Source: JBCDBD01 sp039184335
Lineage (GTDB): Bacteria; Bacteroidota; Bacteroidia; Flavobacteriales; Flavobacteriaceae
Reading direction: 5' to 3'
NCBI GenBank assembly: GCA_039184335.1
Contig: JBCDBD010000002.1
Coordinates: 62,001-126,000, forward strand
Length of the DNA stretch: 64,000 bases
This document shows positions 46,073-55,097 of this stretch, one piece after another. The first letter of the stretch is position 1. Each line of letters starts with the position of its first letter. The notes below the pieces were generated by a model. That model was not told the origin of the DNA. It saw only the letters and a list, made by a program, of their open reading frames with translations, and searched no databases. A program made the position numbers and the translations under genes.

Positions 46073-47197
46073 ATGAGCGACCAAAATAGCCAAAAACCAT
46101 ACATTTTAGCTGTTGATGACGAGCAATTAAACCTAGAATTGCTTCGATTTATTCTTGAAAGAAAAGATTGCATTTTTAAGGGAACCAGTGATGATGATGA
46201 TTTTTTTGAACTACTGGAAGAAAAGCCCGATCTTATTTTATTGGATGTCATCATGCCCCGAATTGATGGTTTTGAGCTTTGCCAAAAGCTTAAAAGCTAC
46301 CCCGAATACAAAAACATACCCGTAATTTTCTTAACGGGAAAGGTCAGTGTGAAAGATAAGGTCAAAGGATTTGAAGTTGGTGGTGTGGATTATATCACCA
46401 AGCCATTCAATGAACAGGAACTCATGGCCAGGATCCATACCCATGTGGAGCTTGTACGGTCTAAAAACCAAATTGAAAGGCAGGCTGAATACCTAAGACA
46501 GTCCAATGCCCTGAAAGACCGTATGTTTTCTATCATTGGCCATGACCTACGCTCACCACTCAGTGCCGCCAAACTGAAAATGGACTTTATCATACGGGGC
46601 ATCATCGATCCTAAGGGTGCGGATTTTTTGGATACCACCGTTTATGAACTCTTAAAGACCATGGACGAGGCCTTGAACCTTCTTCAAAACCTGTTGGGCT
46701 GGGCAAAATCAGAAAGTAATCAAATTCAGACCATTCCCGAGAAACTGGACATACATGATCTAGCAGAACAGACCATAAGGCTTCTAAAATTAGGAAGTGA
46801 GCATAAAAAAATTACCATCACAAATACCATTGCTGAAAACACCCAAGTATATGCAGACCTCAATATGATCAAGACCGTACTTCGCAACCTTGTTTCAAAT
46901 GCCATTAAATTCACGCCCCAAGATGGTGAGATCAAGATCAATGCAAGAATGGCCAATGAAAAGCTTGTGGTTGAAGTAGCTGATAACGGAAGTGGTATTT
47001 CAAAAGAGGATATTCAAAAAGTGCTCAACCCCAATGAGCATTTCAGTAAGCTGGGCACTGAAAAAGAACCAGGTACGGGGCTAGGCCTGGTACTTTGCCA
47101 AAATTTCGTTCAAAAAAATGGGGGTATACTCAAGATCAAGAGCCAACTTGGTGTAGGCAGTACCTTTTATTTTGATCTGCCATTGCCCACAGATTAA
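46073..47197 (+). CDS. soluble receiver-histidine kinase
   Basis: A 374-residue cytoplasmic protein with the receiver first and the kinase second. Receiver: Asp15/Asp16 (AVDDEQ), phospho-Asp58 (LLDVIMP), Lys110 (YITKPF). Kinase: coiled linker, His157 in SIIGHDLRSPLSA, Asn box in NLVSNAIKFT, DNGSGI and GTGLGLVL. Such proteins take phosphate or a conformational cue through the receiver and pass it on. It is divergent from rfbB across 223 AT-rich bases and its stop overlaps the convergent glycosyltransferase stop by four bases, so it sits inside the polysaccharide locus and may control it. Confidence 0.9.
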   Translation: MSDQNSQKPYILAVDDEQLNLELLRFILERKDCIFKGTSDDDDFFELLEEKPDLILLDVIMPRIDGFELCQKLKSYPEYKNIPVIFLTGKVSVKDKVKGFEVGGVDYITKPFNEQELMARIHTHVELVRSKNQIERQAEYLRQSNALKDRMFSIIGHDLRSPLSAAKLKMDFIIRGIIDPKGADFLDTTVYELLKTMDEALNLLQNLLGWAKSESNQIQTIPEKLDIHDLAEQTIRLLKLGSEHKKITITNTIAENTQVYADLNMIKTVLRNLVSNAIKFTPQDGEIKINARMANEKLVVEVADNGSGISKEDIQKVLNPNEHFSKLGTEKEPGTGLGLVLCQNFVQKNGGILKIKSQLGVGSTFYFDLPLPTD

Positions 47198-48411
47198 GTC
47201 TGTGCCATTGCTTCTGCTCGGGTATCACCCCTTTTTGCCCTTTCCCAATTGACGGACTGATTGCCTTTTAGGTACCTAAAAAATCCAAGATATACAGAGA
47301 GGTTCATGATAAAGAAGTAGTAGGGTATGAACAGTATTTTCATGCGTATCTGTCTGTTTTCCAAAAACCATCCGAACAGGGCTGCCGAGTAAAACCCCAC
47401 TTGGCCCCAAAACAACAATGTGTATATCTGAAATGCAAACAGCCCCCCTTCTTGTGCCAAAAAAAAGTTTATGGGCAGAACCAGCAACAATAATAGCGGG
47501 GTAAATGTCCAACGCAATACGCGATGCGATATGTACTGAAATGACAACGTTCCATATCTGAACACGTTCAACAATGGGGCCAGACGAACCACCGACTGTA
47601 TACCCCCTGCTGAAATACGGACTTTACGCTTAAGCTCTTCCTTTACATCTGCTGATGCAGTTTCAATGGCGTAAGCGTCAGGATCGTATTGAATGGTATA
47701 TCCTGACATGGCCACACGCAATGATATCATAAAATCATCCAATAAAGTGTCTTTCTCCACTTCTTGCCACAGTGCAGTTCGAATGGCGAACAACTCTCCG
47801 GCTGCACCCACAACAGAATACAATTCGGCATCCCATTTTTTAAGTTGTGATTCGTACCTCCAGTACATTCCTTCCCCAGCACCTGCCGCACTGTCCATAT
47901 CTTTTGAATAAATGCGTTTTTCGCCAGACACACAGCCCACTTTTGGGTTTCTGAACAATTTGACAATTTTTTTGATGGAATCTTTGCCCAAATTGGTATT
48001 GCCATCAGAAAAAATCACAATGGGGGTCTTGACAAATTGCATTCCCCGATTCATGGCAGCAATCTTACCTGCACGCTCTGGTTGGTGATAAACCTTAACC
48101 GCTTTGTATTTTTTCAACAATTCTGGTGTACCATCATCAGATCCATCGGTCACCCAGAGTTGGGTCACTTTTTCCTGAGGATAATCCAGTTCCTGTGAAT
48201 TTTTCACCTTTTCGTCTAAATAGTCCCGCTCATTGTAGGCAGCAACAAACAAGGTCACTTCTGGTTCATACTCATCATTCCCCTTAAACTTTTGGGAGAT
48301 GCCCAACATTCTTCGGATCTTAATGATCAAAAAGAGAAGGATACCATACCCCAAATAGGAATAGAAAATAAAGAACAGTGAAATCCAAAAAATAACCTCC
48401 AAGACTTTCAT
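47194..48411 (-). CDS. membrane-bound family 2 glycosyltransferase
   Basis: A 405-residue inner-membrane processive-type GT2. It has an N-terminal helix (about 6-30), the GT-A domain with FVAAYNERDYL and TDGSDDGTPELL, SDGNTNLGKDS as the metal site, and RKVRISAGGI in the position of the Q/RxxRW acceptor motif. Three or four C-terminal helices follow (from about 290). This resembles hyaluronan/cellulose-synthase-like enzymes that extend a polymer while exporting it, but the RW of the acceptor motif is not strict, so a single-transfer role is equally possible. Seven bases separate it from the acetyltransferase gene upstream. Confidence 0.85.
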   Translation of the reverse strand: MKVLEVIFWISLFFIFYSYLGYGILLFLIIKIRRMLGISQKFKGNDEYEPEVTLFVAAYNERDYLDEKVKNSQELDYPQEKVTQLWVTDGSDDGTPELLKKYKAVKVYHQPERAGKIAAMNRGMQFVKTPIVIFSDGNTNLGKDSIKKIVKLFRNPKVGCVSGEKRIYSKDMDSAAGAGEGMYWRYESQLKKWDAELYSVVGAAGELFAIRTALWQEVEKDTLLDDFMISLRVAMSGYTIQYDPDAYAIETASADVKEELKRKVRISAGGIQSVVRLAPLLNVFRYGTLSFQYISHRVLRWTFTPLLLLLVLPINFFLAQEGGLFAFQIYTLLFWGQVGFYSAALFGWFLENRQIRMKILFIPYYFFIMNLSVYLGFFRYLKGNQSVNWERAKRGDTRAEAMAQT

Positions 48412-48417
48412 GATATA

Positions 48418-49041
48418 CTATTTTGATGATACTTTTTCCCATTTTTGGGTATCGTGATTGAATTGTTTGATGACCTTGGCCGGATTGCCCACCGCAACCG
48501 AAAAAGGGGGAATATCTTTAGTGACGACACTGCCAGCGCCTATCTGGGACCGTCTCCCTATGGTAACCCCAGCCAACACTACTGAATTGGCCCCGATATG
48601 TGCTTCGTCCTCGATGACCGTAGGCCTGATATCCAAGGATTGTTCGCTTGAGTTTTTACCTGCATCCGCATAACCATGGTTAAACCCAGAAACAAAAACG
48701 TGTTGCCCAAGACCAGACCCATTTCCCATCCTTACGGGGCCGATCACAACGCTTCCGATGCCTACGCGTACCCTATCGCCAAGTATAACATCACCCGAGC
48801 CGTTGTTGACCGTGCAAAAAGATTCAATGGTAGTTAATTGACCTACTTCAAACTTATTCCACGGAAATACATCGATACGGCTGTTTCGTCGAATCTTCGC
48901 CCCTTTACCCCTGGTATGTTTTATGGGATTCAAGAACCATCGCACCCATAATCTCGGTCTAGGGTTGCGCTTGGGTGCAATTAGCCTCAAGGCTATTTTT
49001 TTAGTGTTCGGGTTTGATTTTATGGCTGCTACTACTCCCAT
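48418..49041 (-). CDS. left-handed beta-helix acyltransferase (hexapeptide repeat)
   Basis: A 207-residue protein of the WbbJ/maltose-acetyltransferase type. The core has hexapeptide repeats (VILGDRVRVGIGSVVIGPV, IEDEAHIGANSVVLAGVTIG, IGAGSVVTKDIPPFSVAVG) and the catalytic-type His in FVSGFNHGYAD. It would transfer an acetyl or similar group from CoA to a sugar of the exopolysaccharide. The basic N-terminus (about 1-45) is unusual in its Arg/Pro/Lys content but the start is the only good one. It lies between two glycosyltransferase genes with 6- and 10-base gaps. Confidence 0.85.
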   Translation of the reverse strand: MGVVAAIKSNPNTKKIALRLIAPKRNPRPRLWVRWFLNPIKHTRGKGAKIRRNSRIDVFPWNKFEVGQLTTIESFCTVNNGSGDVILGDRVRVGIGSVVIGPVRMGNGSGLGQHVFVSGFNHGYADAGKNSSEQSLDIRPTVIEDEAHIGANSVVLAGVTIGRRSQIGAGSVVTKDIPPFSVAVGNPAKVIKQFNHDTQKWEKVSSK

Positions 49042-49051
49042 AATGGTTATT

Positions 49052-50257
49052 TTAAGCTGAAGTCCTTTCTACTTTCAGAATACAGTTATAAATCTCGTTT
49101 ACATTGTTCTCCCAACTGTGTGACAGTCCGAACCGTCTCCGCTGGTCTTGCAGGGCCTCGGAATCTTCTTGTAAAGCCTGCGCAATAAGCTGCACATAAT
49201 CTTCAGCGGTTACCCCCAAGTAGGTATGGTCCTTGAAATACTCCATGGCCTTGGTGGCAGAAGCAACGGTAGGTTTGCCCATGGCCAGGTATTCATCAAT
49301 CTTTCGCGGGTAATTGCCCATGGTGGCATCATTGATCAACTGTGGATTGATGGCTACATCAAAGCCTTTAATATAATTGGGCAACACAGCTGCATCACGA
49401 CTTCCCAAAAAGAAGACATTATCCATTTCATGTAGGCTAGAGGCCCCGAAATTATCATCTTCTGGCCCTACCAAAACAATACTCCAATCGGGTCTTGCCT
49501 TTGCGATGTCCCTTAAAATCTGAATACTCAGTCTTCTACTGCTCAAAAACCCCACATAACCCACAATAGGATGTGGTAAGCCCTTTATATCTTCTGGTAT
49601 TTCAATGCTCCGGGATTGATCGTCAAATAAAGTAGTATCACAACCTTGCCCTACCATATAGGAATGGGCCGTATATTGTTTTCCATATTCGGTGTACAAT
49701 GTGGAATTATTGACTACACAGTCCGCTGTTTGGATCAATTTCGGTTCTAATCGAACCCCATTCTTTCGCCAATACGGATTCTTGGTCAGATAATCCCTCA
49801 TGTAGTAGACATAGAAAGCTGGTTTCAAAAAAGTTTTGACATGTTGTCCCAAAAACATGGAACTGTCGTTGAAAATGATATAATCCTTAAACCCCAATCG
49901 TCTTATGGCACTTTGGATGTCACCTGAAAAACGTTTCGCGTTCTTTTTATTGAAGAAATCGAAAAGCAACCTGTTTTTCAAAAAATTTATCGACTCTGTA
50001 AGGGTCTTGGGGTAAAGGTTCCACATCGAGTCGCCCACCTTCACCAAATCTTTATCAAGCCCTTGCTTTACACGGATCCGCTTTTTGATTTTCGCTGTAT
50101 GCCGCTCGCGATATTTTGAAATGCGGTCCAAGGGCGGATTTACATAGAGCACACGATTATGCTTGGCCATTTCTACAGCGATATTTTTACAATTACTGCC
50201 TATTTCAATATCCCAGGCTTGTATGCCCATGACGATAATATCACGATTGCTGATCAT
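49052..50257 (-). CDS. GT-B glycosyltransferase (family 1/TuaH-like)
   Basis: A 401-residue GT-B enzyme. The N-terminal half contains IVMGIQAWDIEIGSNCKN and VLYVNPPLDR; the C-terminal half has VGYVGFLSSRR, a WSIVLVGPEDD strand, and a donor-binding region with NPQLINDATMGNYPRKIDEYLAMGK. This pattern (short acidic loop before KIDEYLAMGKP) is that of TuaH/putative glycosyltransferases of capsule loci. Donor and linkage are unknown. It overlaps the GT4 gene upstream by four bases (ATGA), so the two are coupled. Confidence 0.82.
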   Translation of the reverse strand: MISNRDIIVMGIQAWDIEIGSNCKNIAVEMAKHNRVLYVNPPLDRISKYRERHTAKIKKRIRVKQGLDKDLVKVGDSMWNLYPKTLTESINFLKNRLLFDFFNKKNAKRFSGDIQSAIRRLGFKDYIIFNDSSMFLGQHVKTFLKPAFYVYYMRDYLTKNPYWRKNGVRLEPKLIQTADCVVNNSTLYTEYGKQYTAHSYMVGQGCDTTLFDDQSRSIEIPEDIKGLPHPIVGYVGFLSSRRLSIQILRDIAKARPDWSIVLVGPEDDNFGASSLHEMDNVFFLGSRDAAVLPNYIKGFDVAINPQLINDATMGNYPRKIDEYLAMGKPTVASATKAMEYFKDHTYLGVTAEDYVQLIAQALQEDSEALQDQRRRFGLSHSWENNVNEIYNCILKVERTSA

Positions 50258-51417
50258 ATGTCACTGGTATTAAGTTCACGATATACCTCTTTGTAGAGTG
50301 CCAAAACGTTTTCAGCCATGGCCTGCCATGAGAACTTTCTTGCACGCTCAATCCCTTTTTCAGCCAGAACCGAAGCCAACAACTTATCTTCGACCAAAGT
50401 CTGCATCGCCGAGGCAATCTTTTTTGGATTGGACGGGTCGACAATCAGTGCCGCCCCATCGCCTGCCACCTCGGGCATTGAAGAGGTATTAGAGGTAATT
50501 ACCGGTACCCCACAGGCCATACCTTCCAAAATTGGAATGCCAAAACTTTCCCGTAAAGACGGATATAAAAAAATAGCGCATTGACTGATGATGGCCGGTA
50601 ACCTTGAATTGGGCACATAGCCCGTCAAGTGTATTGCACTGCGTAATTCAGGGCTGCCAATGGACTGCAATAACTTCTGCAACTCATTTTCATCATAATC
50701 GAGCATGACCAGTTGGTACTGATCGGGATAGATCTCATTAAAATGTGAAAATGCCTGTAATACTCCTTTTGTGTTTTTTTTGGGATCGGTATTGCCCAAA
50801 AAGAAGAAAAATTGATCGGGCAATCTGAACGCTTTTTTTACAGCTTGTAATTCCTTTTGCTGGGTTATTTTTTTGAAATGAGACCCAACCCCATTATAAA
50901 TGGCTATCAGCCTCTTATCATGGAATCCAAAATAGTTGCCAATTCTTTCCTTTTCAAAATTTGATACGGTAATGACACGTTTGCTTTTTCGTATGACCGG
51001 GGGTACAAAATACCTACGGTACATATTGCCCAACTTTTGGTACCAAGTACCTTCTTTTTTCAGAAGACTTATGCTTTCAAGATAAATGATGTCATGTAAC
51101 GTGGTCACTAAAGGTACTTTTGAAAAAAGTGGTCCCGTATTACTGGTACAGTGAAGTACGTCACAACCCTCTGCATATGCAGCTTTTGGCAAGGCAATCT
51201 GTTCCCACCCCGGATAACCAAATCTCGACTTTAGCTCAACTACCTTAAAATTAGATGCTGGTGGAATGCATGTATTGTCAAAATCTGGTCTCACAAAAAT
51301 CACGTACTCATTTTTCGTGTCTATGATTTGCAGATTCTTGATGAGCTCTAAGGCCACCATATCCATGCCATGCTTCTTTTTTCTAAAAAGCCGTTGACCT
51401 TCAATTCCGATTTTCAT
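50254..51417 (-). CDS. family 4 glycosyltransferase
   Basis: A 387-residue GT-B retaining glycosyltransferase. The N-terminal domain shows IGIEGQRLFRKKKHGMDM. The C-terminal Rossmann domain has FFFLGNTDPKKNTKGVL and the E-x7-E donor signature in PSLRESFGIPILEGMACGVP. This is the mannosyl/glucosyl/rhamnosyl-transferase group (WbaZ/mannosyltransferase-like). With dTDP-rhamnose genes nearby, a rhamnosyltransferase is possible but unproven. It is 11 bases downstream of the GT2 gene. Confidence 0.88.
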   Translation of the reverse strand: MKIGIEGQRLFRKKKHGMDMVALELIKNLQIIDTKNEYVIFVRPDFDNTCIPPASNFKVVELKSRFGYPGWEQIALPKAAYAEGCDVLHCTSNTGPLFSKVPLVTTLHDIIYLESISLLKKEGTWYQKLGNMYRRYFVPPVIRKSKRVITVSNFEKERIGNYFGFHDKRLIAIYNGVGSHFKKITQQKELQAVKKAFRLPDQFFFFLGNTDPKKNTKGVLQAFSHFNEIYPDQYQLVMLDYDENELQKLLQSIGSPELRSAIHLTGYVPNSRLPAIISQCAIFLYPSLRESFGIPILEGMACGVPVITSNTSSMPEVAGDGAALIVDPSNPKKIASAMQTLVEDKLLASVLAEKGIERARKFSWQAMAENVLALYKEVYRELNTSDI

Positions 51418-51428
51418 TTTAGTTGTTA

Positions 51429-52649
51429 TTAACTGTTTAGGGTTCCGTGTTGGGTGTGAATGAATTTTTTATTGGCTCCTTTCAATCGAAATAGGGAAAA
51501 GAACATCACACCAAATGCCTTGGGCAAGCTCAACATTGCATTCAATGTTGACTTGGTATGGAATTTTCGTGGAACTGCCATTAAAAATGCCAGAATGGTC
51601 ATCCAAAAAATAGTATACCAAACTATGGGTGAAACCATCAAGTCGATATGTAGTATGGCCATCCCAAAAATCAGATATACGAAGGTGAAAAGTGTAACCA
51701 TGCCCAAAAGCAAGATTCGGGGAGGTGACACCATTTGATAGACCTTATCTGCAAAATCGACATTTCCCCTAAGCACCAATTCTTGGATTCCAGACCACAA
51801 AAATCTTTTGAAATAGACAAACTGTGCGGAAAGCCAGCGTTTGCGCTGATTTGAAAAAACTTCTGGTTTCTGTACTTTTTCATCCAACACATAGGCATCG
51901 TGCAGGTATTCAATTTTGGTGCGATTACGCAACAATTTCAATTCGAGTTCTTTATCAAAACCCCCTACGGCATTTACCTTGGCCATGGTACTTTTAAAAA
52001 AATGATAGTCGAAGGCCATGCCTGAGCCAATGAGTGCCGATGACAGTTGTAATACGCGGTGCCCTTTTCTAAAAATATGGTTGTTCACCTCTTCACTTAT
52101 GGCATCCAATATGGCAAAAGGGGTGTTTGTGTTTTTGGCGATACGATGCCCCTGTACCACTTTATAGCCTTTGTTGAATGCCCGATTGACTTTTTCAATA
52201 AAGTCATATTCCATCACATTGTCAGCATCGAGGACCAATGCTACTTGATAATGGTCACCAATGACTTCCATTGCCCTGTTCAAGGCTTTTGATTTGGTAC
52301 TTTTTTCAAAAGAAACCTCAACAAGTCGTATGGGCAGTTTTTCAAGTTTTTGCAAGGTGATATCCTTAAAGGAGTCGGCAATGACCACAACATCAAAAAG
52401 TGTTTCTGGATAACTCTGTTCCAATGCCCGGCGGGCTACCTCAACAATGACATTGTCTTCTTTGTAACCTGGGATCAATACCGCAAATTTGCGCTGCTTG
52501 TTAAAAATGTCCTTTTTTTCCTTGGCCTTGAAAAGCCCGAAGAAAGAAAACAGGAAAACGTAAAGCGAAGCAAAGCCAAAATAACCGAGTATGACCCATT
52601 CAAGAATATTCAAAAGTATCTTGGCAAATTCCATTGTTATATCAATCAA
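51429..52649 (-). CDS. membrane-bound family 2 glycosyltransferase
   Basis: A 406-residue GT2 with an N-terminal helix (about 10-36, VILGYFGFASLYVFLFSFFG), the GT-A domain (IPGYKEDNVIVEVARRALEQ), VLDADNVMEYDF as the DxD metal site, GSGMAFDYHFF, and QRKRWLSAQF as the Q/RxxRW acceptor motif. C-terminal helices (about 310-375) complete a processive-type architecture. It may be the main polymerising or an integral side-chain transferase. It starts inside the UDP-xylose synthase stop region (4-base overlap), indicating tight coupling to precursor synthesis. Confidence 0.87.
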   Translation of the reverse strand: MIDITMEFAKILLNILEWVILGYFGFASLYVFLFSFFGLFKAKEKKDIFNKQRKFAVLIPGYKEDNVIVEVARRALEQSYPETLFDVVVIADSFKDITLQKLEKLPIRLVEVSFEKSTKSKALNRAMEVIGDHYQVALVLDADNVMEYDFIEKVNRAFNKGYKVVQGHRIAKNTNTPFAILDAISEEVNNHIFRKGHRVLQLSSALIGSGMAFDYHFFKSTMAKVNAVGGFDKELELKLLRNRTKIEYLHDAYVLDEKVQKPEVFSNQRKRWLSAQFVYFKRFLWSGIQELVLRGNVDFADKVYQMVSPPRILLLGMVTLFTFVYLIFGMAILHIDLMVSPIVWYTIFWMTILAFLMAVPRKFHTKSTLNAMLSLPKAFGVMFFSLFRLKGANKKFIHTQHGTLNS

Positions 52650-53614
52650 GCATTGACCAATTGTTTTACCTTATTGTCTTTCAACATATTGTCAAAATAG
52701 GCTATTGTTTCAGTAAGCCCCGATTTTAAATCGACCTTGGGCTCCCATCCATTGAGCTTTTCCTGGGCCAATGAAATGTCAGGTCTGCGCTGCATGGGAT
52801 CATCAGCAGGCAGTGGTAAATGGATTATTTTCGATTTCGATGCGGTCAACTCAATGATGTTCTGTGCCAACTCCAACATGGTAAATTCTCCTGGATTGCC
52901 AATATTGATGGGGCCAATGAATTCGTCTTCAGTATCCATCATCTTTATCATTGCATCTACTAGGTCACTAACGTATTGAAAGCTCCTGGTTTGGGTACCA
53001 TCACCAAAAATGGTAATATCTTGCCCTTGCAGTGCCTGCATGATAAAGTTTGAAACTACGCGGCCATCGTCTGGTTCCATTCTGGGGCCATAAGTATTGA
53101 AGATTCGAATGATCTTTACCAAAACCCCATTAAAACTATGATAGTTTACAAAAAGAGATTCGGCACACCTTTTTCCTTCATCATAGCAAGATCGGATACC
53201 AATGGGGTTCACATGGCCCCAATAGGCCTCATGCTGCGGATGGATTTCAGGATCACCGTACACCTCGCTGGTGGATGCCTGCAAAATCTTGGCCTTTATA
53301 CGTTTCGCCAACCCTAACATATTGATCGAACCCAATACTGAGGTCTTGATTGTCTTGATGGGATTGTATTGGTAATGTACCGGTGATGCCGGACACGCTA
53401 AATTGTAGATTTCGTCTACCTCGATAAAGTAGGGCAAGGTCACATCATGCCGAATCAATTCGAAGTATGGATTGTCCAACAAATGGACGATCTTACTTTT
53501 TCGACCGGTAAAATAATTGTCCATACAGACCACCTCATTACCTTCGTTTAAAAGCCGTTCGCAGAGATGAGATCCCACAAAACCGGCACCGCCTGTCACT
53601 AAAATTCTTTTCAC
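52646..53614 (-). CDS. uxs: UDP-glucuronate decarboxylase (UDP-xylose synthase)
   Basis: Converts UDP-glucuronate to UDP-xylose with bound NAD. The 322-residue short-chain dehydrogenase shows TGGAGFVGSHLCERL at 7-21, the Uxs signature YNLACPASPVHYQYNPIKT, STSEVYGDP, catalytic Tyr144/Lys148 in SCYDEGKR, and RIFNTYGPRM. It lies 12 bases after ugd, which makes its substrate, so the pair forms a UDP-glucose to UDP-glucuronate to UDP-xylose branch. Confidence 0.93.
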   Translation of the reverse strand: MKRILVTGGAGFVGSHLCERLLNEGNEVVCMDNYFTGRKSKIVHLLDNPYFELIRHDVTLPYFIEVDEIYNLACPASPVHYQYNPIKTIKTSVLGSINMLGLAKRIKAKILQASTSEVYGDPEIHPQHEAYWGHVNPIGIRSCYDEGKRCAESLFVNYHSFNGVLVKIIRIFNTYGPRMEPDDGRVVSNFIMQALQGQDITIFGDGTQTRSFQYVSDLVDAMIKMMDTEDEFIGPINIGNPGEFTMLELAQNIIELTASKSKIIHLPLPADDPMQRRPDISLAQEKLNGWEPKVDLKSGLTETIAYFDNMLKDNKVKQLVNA

Positions 53615-53626
53615 TTTGCTTTATTT

Positions 53627-54979
53627 TTAAGCATTTACTGATTCGCCTTTGTCAATGACTACGGCAGCTCTACCTATACTGTAATAATTGAACCCAATTT
53701 CATCCATTTCTTCGGCATCGTACACGTTTCTACCATCAAAAATGGTTTGTCCATTCATCAGTTTTTCCAAAATCCTGAAGTTTGGCATTCTGAATTCAGA
53801 CCATTCTGTCACCAAGATCAAGGCATCGGCGTCAATACAGGCATCGTATTCATCTTTTGCGTATTCAATGGTATCGCCAAGAATACGTTTTGCTTCTTCC
53901 ATGGCAACTGGGTCATAGGCACGTACATTTGCCCCTAAGGCCTTTAATTGCTCAATGATCACCAACGATGGTGCTTCTCTCATATCATCAGTTTTGGGTT
54001 TAAAGGCCAAGCCCCACAAGCCAAATTGTTTTCCTTTCAGATCTTCCCCAAAATGCCGCTTGACCTTTTCTACCAAAACTGATTTTTGTCTATAGTTGAC
54101 TTTTTCCACTGCCTTTAACACTTCCAAAGAATGGCCATATTCATCGGCAGTCTTGACCAATGCCTGTACATCTTTTGGAAAACAGCTACCACCATAGCCC
54201 GTACCTGGGTAAATAAACTTGTTGCCAATACGTGTATCTGATCCGATACCCTTTCGAACCAAGTCTACATCAGCCCCTACCAATTCACACAAATTGGCAA
54301 TGTCGTTCATAAAGCTGATCTTGGTGGCCAACATCGAATTGGCAGTATATTTTGTCATTTCTGAAGAAAAGATATCCATGAACAATAGGGGATGTCCGTT
54401 CATCAAAAATGGTTTGTACAATCTTCGCATTACCTTTTCAGCCCGCTTGCTCTCAACACCTACCACAATTCTGTCGGGTTTCAAAAAATCATTTACCGCG
54501 CTTCCCTCTTTCAAAAATTCAGGATTGGAAGCTACATCAAATGGGATTCGAACATTGCGATTGGCCAATTCTTCTTCGACTGCAGCCTTCACTTTAAACG
54601 AAGTGCCAACCGGCACGGTACTTTTGGTAATAATGACCTTGTAGTCTTCCATGTGTTGGCCAATCTCTCGGGCCACACCCAAAACATATTTTAAGTCGGC
54701 ACTGCCATCTTCGTCAGGCGGTGTGCCCACGGCAATAAAGACTGCATCACTATCCTTGATCCCTTTTTCAAGATTTGTAGTGAACGATATTCGACCCTTT
54801 TCAATGTTTCTTTCCAACAGATTGTCCAATCCTGGCTCATAGATGGGTACTTCTCCCCTACGTAGTTTTTCAATTTTTGCTTTATCAATGTCGACACATA
54901 CGACGTTGATTCCGGTTTCTGCGAAACAAGTTCCAGTGACCAAACCAACATAACCTGTTCCTACAACTGTGATGTTCAT
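53627..54979 (-). CDS. ugd: UDP-glucose 6-dehydrogenase
   Basis: Oxidises UDP-glucose to UDP-glucuronate with two NAD. The 450-residue enzyme has GTGYVGLVTG at 7-16, AVGTPP, KSTVPVGT, the central dimerisation helix, the catalytic Cys266 in GYGGSCFPKD, and GLAFKPKTDDMREAPS. It is the first gene of the ugd-uxs-glycosyltransferase run that continues to 47194. Its upstream region carries the same two-part element as rfbB. Confidence 0.95.
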   Translation of the reverse strand: MNITVVGTGYVGLVTGTCFAETGINVVCVDIDKAKIEKLRRGEVPIYEPGLDNLLERNIEKGRISFTTNLEKGIKDSDAVFIAVGTPPDEDGSADLKYVLGVAREIGQHMEDYKVIITKSTVPVGTSFKVKAAVEEELANRNVRIPFDVASNPEFLKEGSAVNDFLKPDRIVVGVESKRAEKVMRRLYKPFLMNGHPLLFMDIFSSEMTKYTANSMLATKISFMNDIANLCELVGADVDLVRKGIGSDTRIGNKFIYPGTGYGGSCFPKDVQALVKTADEYGHSLEVLKAVEKVNYRQKSVLVEKVKRHFGEDLKGKQFGLWGLAFKPKTDDMREAPSLVIIEQLKALGANVRAYDPVAMEEAKRILGDTIEYAKDEYDACIDADALILVTEWSEFRMPNFRILEKLMNGQTIFDGRNVYDAEEMDEIGFNYYSIGRAAVVIDKGESVNA

Positions 54980-55002
54980 ATACTTTGTTTAAGTTATTTT
55001 AA

Positions 55003-55060
55003 TTTTTTGTAAATATTATCTTACATTTATTATGTAAGAAAAATATGTTGTGAAATGTTT
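55003..55060 (-). promoter_or_regulatory. shared two-part upstream element (ugd copy)
   Basis: Box A (plus strand GTAAATATTATCTTAC at 55009-55024, after a T-run from 55003) and box B (TATGTTGTGAAATGTTT at 55044-55060) are separated by exactly 19 bases, as in the rfbB copy, and box A starts about 24 bases before the ugd start codon. Here the spacer adds a palindrome, CTTACAT-5-ATGTAAG, at 55020-55038. No TAnnTTTG element is present, so an alternative sigma factor or an activator-dependent promoter is likely. Confidence 0.6.
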
Positions 55061-55097
55061 CATTACCGTTGTTAATCCTATGTTTTTGGCAATCACT

